A stretch of DNA of 64,000 nt from Bettongia penicillata ogilbyi (taxonomy: Eukaryota > Chordata > Mammalia > Diprotodontia > Potoroidae): positions 4,518,501 through 4,582,500 of the forward strand of contig JAJHZJ010000496.1 in the NCBI GenBank assembly GCA_023548195.1, read 5' to 3'. Below are positions 58,158-64,000 of the stretch, piece after piece (position 1 is the first letter of the stretch; each line of letters begins with the position of its first letter). The position numbers and the translations under genes were made by a program. The notes beneath the pieces were generated by a model. It saw only the letters and a program-made list of their open reading frames with translations, ran no database searches and was not told where the DNA came from.

Positions 58158-58460
58158 TAATATTGTTGTTGTGTTTGCCCTTCATTCCTGAAGGGGACCA
58201 TGACATCAAGATGATGACATGACTTTCAATTGACTTTGATTGAAGTGAGGGAGGGCTGTACAAGGTCACCAACCTCACTTTCTTCTCCTGAGCCATTTGG
58301 GTCCAGTGGCCTGACATTCATCAGGATGACTAGAGATGGCCCAGGATGCAATGTGAGACCCTGGCCCTTTCAGGCTTCTCACTTTGAGTGAGATACACCC
58401 ATTCAATGAATAGGCTTCTTTAAGTAGTTACTCAAGGGATGGCCCCTTTAATAAAAAAAA
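58158..58460 (-). mobile_element. RTE-type LINE 3' end (antisense)
   Basis: Plus strand: CCTTCATTCCTGAAGGGGAC, ATGATGACATGACTTTCAAT, GTGAGGGAGGGCTGTACAAG, GGGTCCAGTGGCCTGACATT and CATCAGGATGACTAGAGATG. This is the reverse complement of the tail on the SINEs at 40617 and 51244, but it continues past the SINE/tail junction into different sequence, as expected for the LINE. Confidence 0.75.
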
Positions 58461-58689
58461 AATCAAACTGAGAGAAGACAATCAGGGCTCCTGGGTAAAA
58501 AGAGAAAAAATTACTATTCAGTAATTACATTCACTCTGTGATAGGTGAGTGGGAGTTAATTGTCCAGTCTTTGAGTTCCAGAGTAAATTGGGTTTAAGAC
58601 TTGATCTTTGAGCAAGAAATATGGCCAGTAACCCCACAAGAAAAAAGGCATCTTTTGGGCATGGAGTGTACCTTCCCTTGGGTAGAACA

Positions 58690-58880
58690 CCAGAGGAGAG
58701 GAGGGAAGAGGAAAGAAGAGGAGAAGAGAGGAAAAGAAAGGAAATGGGGAGAATAGGAAATGGAAAGGACAGGAAATGGAGAGGAGAGGAAAAAAGAGGA
58801 GAGAAAATATGGAGGACAGGAAATGGAGAGGGGAGGAGAGGAAAAGAGAAGAGAGGGAAGACATAGAGAGGAGAGGAGCT
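58690..58880. repeat. Polypurine tract, about 190 bases
   Basis: Almost only A and G on the plus strand, built from GGAGAGGA, GGAAA and an 18-base phrase, GGACAGGAAATGGAGAGG, at about 58767 and again at 58814. Rare pyrimidines interrupt. Candidate for triplex (H-DNA) structure. Confidence 0.9.
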
Positions 58881-58884
58881 GCTA

Positions 58885-59020
58885 CTCACAGGTTGTGTTT
58901 GTCGGTAGTTCTTGAAGAGGACCAAGACATCAAGATGATGACATGACTTGTGGTTGACTGTGATTTGAGTGAGGGAGGGCCATGCAAGGTTACCAATCTT
59001 ACCTTCTTCTCCTCTTTCAT
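58885..59020 (-). mobile_element. RTE-type LINE 3' end (antisense), second copy
   Basis: GTTCTTGAAGAGGACCAAGA, ATGATGACATGACTTGTGGT, GTGAGGGAGGGCCATGCAAG. Shorter than the copy at 58158 and on the other side of the polypurine tract. Confidence 0.7.
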
Positions 59021-59029
59021 ACTGTAAGC

Positions 59030-59132
59030 CCCTGAAAACTTCTTGAGGTGAGGGAGTATTTCATTTTTGTATTTGTGTCCCCAGCTTAACCCCTTAGTTA
59101 CACATTGTAGACACTCAATAAATGTCAAATTG
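59030..59132 (+). mobile_element. L2-type LINE 3' tail
   Basis: TTGTATTTGTGTCCCCAGCT and CATTGTAGACACTCAATAAAT. Confidence 0.7.
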
Positions 59133-59199
59133 AAGGGATTGAGACCCCATCTCCTGTTCATTGCATTAAAAAAAGAAGCAGAAGAGAGTTGGACAGTAA

Positions 59200-59375
59200 T
59201 GCCAGGTCTTATATAGTGTTTTAAAGTATACTAAAAGTCTTCCTGAAACAATCCTCAAAAGTGGGCAATGTTTCAATATTTCCATTTTGCTGATGAGAAA
59301 ACTGAGGCTCCAAAGAGTTGGTCACAAGGTGAAATGACTTGCCAAAGATCAAAGATAGGTGTCCAGACCTTCTTC
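59200..59375 (-). mobile_element. MIR-type SINE (antisense)
   Basis: CAATCCTCAAAAGTGGGCAA, TGATGAGAAAACTGAGGCTC and GAAATGACTTGCCAAAGATC. Confidence 0.65.
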
Positions 59376-60690
59376 TCCCCTCCTCTTTTTATAGCAGTAT
59401 TTGTTTGATGCCATTTGTTTTTTCACATCACACCTTGACATCTGCCCTATGAGTCTAACCTGGGAAGAATGCCAAATAACTAAATCAGAACACAAAACCC
59501 CACAGCTACCACATCTGACAATGTATGCAACATCCTGCATCCGTAGTCTGCTACTTTTTCAAGAACGGAAGAGTCCAAATTTTCCTCATTTTAACAATGA
59601 CTTTCTTCTTTTCACCGAACTACAAAACCTATTTTGAGCAAGAATAACCTTATGGAAGGAATGGGTTAGAAATAACTTGGTATCTTTTCTGCATTAATTA
59701 TTAAACCTAATCCTCTGATAAAGTATAGTTCAATTGAAGAGAACAGAGTTTGTTAACTGGATAATCTTTCTGAATAAATTCATGAATTCATGCAAATATA
59801 TGTCACTTTTATACCTTGATGAAGCTTGACCCTCCATAGACTTGGAAGAACTCACAGTTTTTCATCTTAAAGAAGCTCCTTGGTTTTACATAGCAAGCTA
59901 TTCATTATAATTGGTATTGTTATATAATCGTGGATAGTGAAAGATTCATCTAGAAAGGCTAGTTTTTTTAAGGGACATGCATATGAACAATAAGTGCCAG
60001 TAGAACAAGACAACAAGGAGACAATTCAGAGCTTACTGACGGTTTTTTTCTCTTTCTTCTTTTATAAATCACAGGCCAAACACTAGGATGCCATGGTATC
60101 TCGGCAACAACCTGACAACAGATGTAAAATATTCCCTCAGAAAATGGGAGGGGGGGGATCATTTGTTTTTAGTGAAGGTATTTAACATTCTGTACCACTC
60201 TTACCATAAATTAATTTTCAGTTAAGCTAACAGTGTTTCTACATAGGTATTTTTCATTTACATGGAAGGAGATCCTAATAGTTAGAATTTTCATTTTTTT
60301 TGCTGTAAGGATTAGATTTAGCAACCTACTTAGGTTAATATTCCTTGTTGACAGAGGTGGAAAAGGTAGCTGACTGTGAAATTTTAGTAATTCTAGGATG
60401 TAGCTCCTTTTCCCACCCTCCAGTGCCTCCTGTCTCTGATTAGAAGTACCTGAAATTCATTTAACAGGAATAAAAAATTTTACCACTAAAGTAAAAGTTC
60501 ATCATGTAAACAACCCTGAGAAAGGTAACTTTTTAAAAACTTAAATTAATATGTAAATGAATTGTATCATATTCTTTCTTGTGAGGGAATTTTAATGGGA
60601 GAAAGATGAAGAAAGAATAATAGGACACAACTTCTGGAGGAAAGGATGCTCCAGAAAGAAAAAAAGGGAAGGGAATGAAGGGCAGTCTTT
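59376..60690. other. AT-rich region without recognisable features
   Basis: 1.3 kb. No repeat family named, no coding signal. Confidence 0.45.
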
Positions 60691-60699
60691 GTACATAGT

Positions 60700-60960
60700 A
60701 GATAGAGTTTGCTTCTATCTAGCAGCAAGATCTGGGGAGGAGATGTTCAACCTGCATTGAAGATCAGGTTCAAGTTCAAGCTTTGATACTTACTATCTGA
60801 ATGACTAACTCAATTCATTTCTCTGAGTCTTAGTTTCCAAATTAGTAAAAAGTCTGGTCCCCAATTAGGAATGTTGTAGAAAGGATTTATTTTTCATGGA
60901 AAATTTGGACCAAATGACTTCTAAGTTCCCTTCCAGCTCTGATATACTGTTGCTCCACAA
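60700..60960 (+). mobile_element. MIR-type SINE, diverged
   Basis: AGTTCAAGCTTTGATACTTA, TTCTCTGAGTCTTAGTTTCC and a CCTTCCAGCTCTGATATACT ending. Confidence 0.6.
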
Positions 60961-60984
60961 GAGGGGTTAGGTTAGAACCTAAGG

Positions 60985-61115
60985 TATAGTAAGGAGGACT
61001 GGACTTCAATCCAGCTTCAGATACTTCCTAGCTGTATGACCTTGGGCAAGTCACTTAAACAAGATTGCTTCCAAAAAAAAATCCCAAGCCAAACCAAACC
61101 AAACAAAACCCCAAA
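60985..61115 (+). mobile_element. tRNA-derived SINE with A-rich tail
   Basis: GGACTTCAATCCAGCTTCAG, CTAGCTGTATGACCTTGGGC, AAGTCACTTAAACAAG, then a CAAACCAAACCAAACAAAAC tail. The A-rich rather than RTE-like end suggests L1-type mobilisation for this subtype. Confidence 0.7.
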
Positions 61116-61429
61116 TACAACTCAAAGGTACTGTCTAGTTCTAAATTCTATGAATCTCTCTCTTCTTTTCTTCTGTAGGGCTGGTACACAATTGACCCTG
61201 GAATAAAGTTATGCTTTTTAGGGAATTAAAATAAAGCAAGTTGGAACTGACCTTGAGTTTAACCATAAGAGGTTGAAGTAGGCCATACCTTGCAGGAAGG
61301 ACTATTCTAGCAAAGCTGTTTTTGTTACAGCAAGATGTAGGTGGGAGGATAGGTACTAGGGCTAAATTAATTGAGGTTATTTTTCCTTCCATAAGTCTGG
61401 TATAACATGGCTTTGTAATTTTGGATTTA

Positions 61430-61770
61430 AAGGTGATTGAGACATTAAAACTAGAAGGGACCTCAGAAGCTGTCTGGATCACAAAGATCCAAGAGAATTA
61501 GATGATTGTCCAAGGTCACCCAAGAGGTAAGCATCAGTCTTGATCTGAACTTAGGTCCTCTGAATCTGGAGCCACAACTTTTTATTCTAAGTAGCATTTA
61601 TATGGAACCATAAGGTTTGCCAAGAAGTGTGCATGTTATTTAATTATTATATGACAGGAGTCCAGTGAATTAGATTCTATTATTATACCTGTTTTACTGA
61701 TGAGGAAGCTGAGACTGACAGAAGTAAAGTGATTTGTTTAGGATTGCATAAGAAACCATATACTTCTGTT
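61430..61770 (-). mobile_element. Two adjacent MIR-type SINEs (antisense)
   Basis: First: AAGGTCACCCAAGAGGTAAG and GAACTTAGGTCCTCTGAATC, ending near 61590. Second: ACCTGTTTTACTGATGAGGA, AGCTGAGACTGACAGAAG and GGATTGCATAAGAAACC. Confidence 0.65.
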
Positions 61771-61794
61771 TTATATTGTTTATTTTTTGAAGAA

Positions 61795-61862
61795 ATACAT
61801 GTATATATGTGTACATGTGCATCTGTATATGTATACAGGTGTATTCATATGTATATATGTTA
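61795..61862. repeat. TATG/TGTA-rich microsatellite
   Basis: Imperfect ATGTATATATGTGTACATGT repeats over about 65 bases. Confidence 0.8.
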
Positions 61863-62114
61863 AATTTAACAAAGTAATGATAAAGTTTATCCATTACTTT
61901 GTATTGCCATCTGTATCTTCTTGTTTTCTGTGTATTACATTTTTTCAAATTAATTTTTTAATGCCCTGGGGGAATATTCATAATCATAAACTAATCTGTC
62001 TTCTCCCTCCTTGTGGATAGAATCTCTCCCTTGTAACAAAACATATATAGTCCTAAGAAACAAATCAACACACTTGCCATGTCTGAGAATACCTCTTTCA
62101 TTTTGAGTCTTTTT

Positions 62115-62230
62115 CCAGAACTTCTTAAACTGTGAGTCATCATAGGGTCATGAAAAATTTGGCAGTAGTAAAAGGTTTCTGAATATACAACAAACAAAGA
62201 TTAAAAATGTAATGAATTCAAGGTGTTTCT
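62115..62230. mobile_element. hAT (Charlie-like) fragment
   Basis: AACTTCTTAAACTGTGAGTC, CATAGGGTCATGAAAAATTT, GGCAGTAGTAAAAGGTTTCT: the left end of a hAT-class element with TTCTTAAACTGTGGGTC-type terminus. The right end is not found. Confidence 0.5.
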
Positions 62231-62399
62231 GGCAGCCCCTGCAACTTCACTCTATCCTTGGTTTTGAACACAAAGCATGCCCACTTTGTTGTCCCCAGAC
62301 AACACCAGTCAAAAAGGGTCTCATTTAGGAAGCCTCCTTTAGGTCATCATTTCCCTGCCAAGATGTGGAAAAAAGTTTGATTATCAGTCTTTTCAAGTA

Positions 62400-63240
62400 A
62401 CTATTGCTTGCTCTTTTTTCTTATCAGAGTTCTGAGATCTTTCAAAGTTGTTTTTTTCGCATTATTTTTGTTGTCACTGCATACATGGTTCTGTTCAATT
62501 AACTTTGTATCTGTTTGTAAACATCTTCTAGGATTCTCTGATTCTCATCATATTCATCATTTCTAGTGGCACAATAAGATTCCATTACATTCACACATGA
62601 CAATGTCAAGTGATTTGCTGATTACTGGTTGTCTCTTACATTTCCAGTTCTTTGCTACCAGTGTAGCGTGGATACTTTTGTCCATATGAGTCCATTACTA
62701 CTTTCTTTGCCTTTTTTGTGGTGGTGGTGGTGATGGTAGGGATATGCCTAGTAGTAACACCACTGAGTAAAATGTTGTGCACAGTTTAACGATTTTTAGG
62801 GAATAATTCTTAATTGATTTCCAGAATGATAGAACAATTCCAAGTTTCGTAAATGGTACATTGGTGTACTTGCCCTCCAACAAGTGCTATTTTCCTTGTT
62901 GATCTTTGATGATCTAATGAATATGAGGTAGAATCTTAGAGTCATTTCAAGTGCCATTCCTTTAATCATGAGGGATTTGAAGCATTTTCCAAATGGTAGT
63001 TTCTGCTTTGTGTTTCTTCATTTTAGAAGTACCAATTCTTATCTTTGGACCATTTGTATATTGGGAAATGGCTTTTGTACTCACATATTTGAACTAATTC
63101 TTTATATATTCTGGATATTAGACCTTCATATGAGAAATCTAAAGTACCTCTTTCCCTCCCTTGGGGAAACAATTCAGGTAAAAAAGCATTTGATCCATGT
63201 CTGTTACAGAGAAATTTATCTATTACAAACATGTTTGTAG
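62400..63240 (-). mobile_element. Marsupial-type L1 3' end (antisense)
   Basis: AATAAGATTCCATTACATTC, CCAGTTCTTTGCTACCAGTG, TTGTCCATATGAGTCCATTA, TTTCCAGAATGATAGAAC, ATGAATATGAGGTAGAATCT and GGACCATTTGTATATTGGGA. It extends further upstream (3' on the plus strand) than the copies at 28295 and 35755. Confidence 0.75.
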
Positions 63241-63414
63241 GCTCTTTTCGAAATGAACATTGAAATCTCAAATGAAGTGGTTAGAAAAGACAAGTAATTT
63301 TAAGTGAAGTTACTTTGTCTAGCATGCACATATCATTCAGGAAATTGAATTAACTTTGTGCAGGAATATATATTTGAGCTTCTAAAAATGGAGGATAAAA
63401 CCTTCATTAGAGAA

Positions 63415-63570
63415 GATCAGGAATTTGTTTGGCATTTAAAGGACTTTGCAATTCAACAGACAGTTTTAAGCATCTTCTACCAGCAGTCACTTTGATGGCT
63501 GATGATAGCAAGATGAAAATCCATAGTTCTTGCCCTCAGGAGCTTACAACTTAATGGTGGGGGTGATGTA
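63415..63570 (-). mobile_element. L2-type tail (antisense)
   Basis: CAGTTTTAAGCATCTTCTAC and TTGCCCTCAGGAGCTTACAA. The left part is degraded. Confidence 0.55.
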
Positions 63571-63679
63571 TCTACACTAATATTGTACGACAAGGCAGAA
63601 TATGGAAAATGAACAGGAGAAATCCAAAGAGAGAGCTATGAGAAATATGAGGAGCCCACCATCACTGAGATAGCACTGA

Positions 63680-63925
63680 AGAATGGAAAAAGCATTGGGC
63701 CTGGAGGCAAGAGTGCATTGATTTAGAATTTATCCCATGACATTTACTCATTAGGTGATGATATACACCAGCTGGGCCTCAGTTTTGTCACCTGCAAGAT
63801 GGGGAGAAATAATGCCTGCAGAACCTACCTCACAGGGTTTTTGGGAGTATGCCAAATAATGCAGTAAAGCATCTTATAAACCTTAAAGTGCTATATAAAT
63901 GTTTTAGTATTTCTTGGGGAATCAC
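63680..63925 (+). mobile_element. MIR-type SINE
   Basis: AAAAAGCATTGGGCCTGGAG, TGGGCCTCAGTTTTGTCACC, TACCTCACAGGGTTTTTGGG and AAAGTGCTATATAAATGTTT, in order over the whole element. Confidence 0.8.
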
Positions 63926-64000
63926 AAAAGGTCATTTTTCCCTCCAATTGGGTCTGTCAAAGAATTCTGCATAATAAATAAATATGCATTAGAAGAGGGT

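Noticed and set aside
58518..58925. Minus-strand frames of 135 and 102 residues rich in Ser, Phe and Leu
   Set aside because: They run through the polypurine tract and owe their composition to it.

Overview
The window looks like intergenic or intronic DNA from a mammal, most probably a marsupial. The main evidence is repeat content. There are tRNA-derived SINEs whose 3' half ends in the RTE-LINE tail ending in GAACACACAC (40617-40949, 51244-51558), matching RTE LINE 3' ends (58158-58460, 58885-59020), two 'half-L1' (HAL1) retrotransposons, marsupial-type L1 3' ends, and a dense layer of MIR and L2 copies. I see no bacterial or viral gene organisation and no host protein-coding gene with an intact frame. 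The species cannot be settled from this sequence alone.

Layout. 1-2982 is a nearly complete HAL1 on the minus strand, running from a GC-rich 5' UTR through an uninterrupted 368-residue ORF1 to a G-rich 3' UTR; its poly(A) tail runs off the window edge. 3015-10450 holds L2 tails, MIR/SINE copies and microsatellites. 9817-10134 is a tandem duplication inside an L2 tail. 10447-10648 is a TG/TA microsatellite with a 52-bp higher-order unit, followed by a decayed L1 ORF2 fragment (10845-11690). 11700-18500 is AT-rich and mostly unclassified, with probable CR1/L3-like antisense remnants and a perfect 46-bp tandem duplication. 18535-29245 is MIR, L2, SINE and L1 sequence with a 110-bp (GA)n block. 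29290-31233 is a processed beta-actin (ACTB) pseudogene with 5' and 3' UTRs, poly(A) and target-site duplication. 32195-42120 mixes L2, MIR, L1, RTE-tail SINEs and several hAT-type inverted-repeat elements, one a 155-bp imperfect palindrome. 43359-46074 is a second, broken HAL1 on the plus strand with an 18-bp target-site duplication. 46758-47218 is a probable solo LTR inserted in an older SINE. The rest to 64000 is L1, L2, MIR, RTE and hAT fragments, with a 190-bp polypurine tract at 58690-58880.

How the pieces relate. The two HAL1 copies share the same direct ORF1-to-3' UTR junction with no ORF2, so they are a family rather than independent deletions. Their 3' end resembles the L1 3' ends in the window, which fits mobilisation by L1 reverse transcriptase. 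The ACTB pseudogene also has L1-type hallmarks. A separate RTE-driven system is visible as LINE and SINE sharing one 3' tail. hAT-type elements with 8-bp duplications form a third, cut-and-paste layer. Repeat names come from recognition of sequence patterns, not a database search, and most repeat borders are approximate to 10-30 bases.
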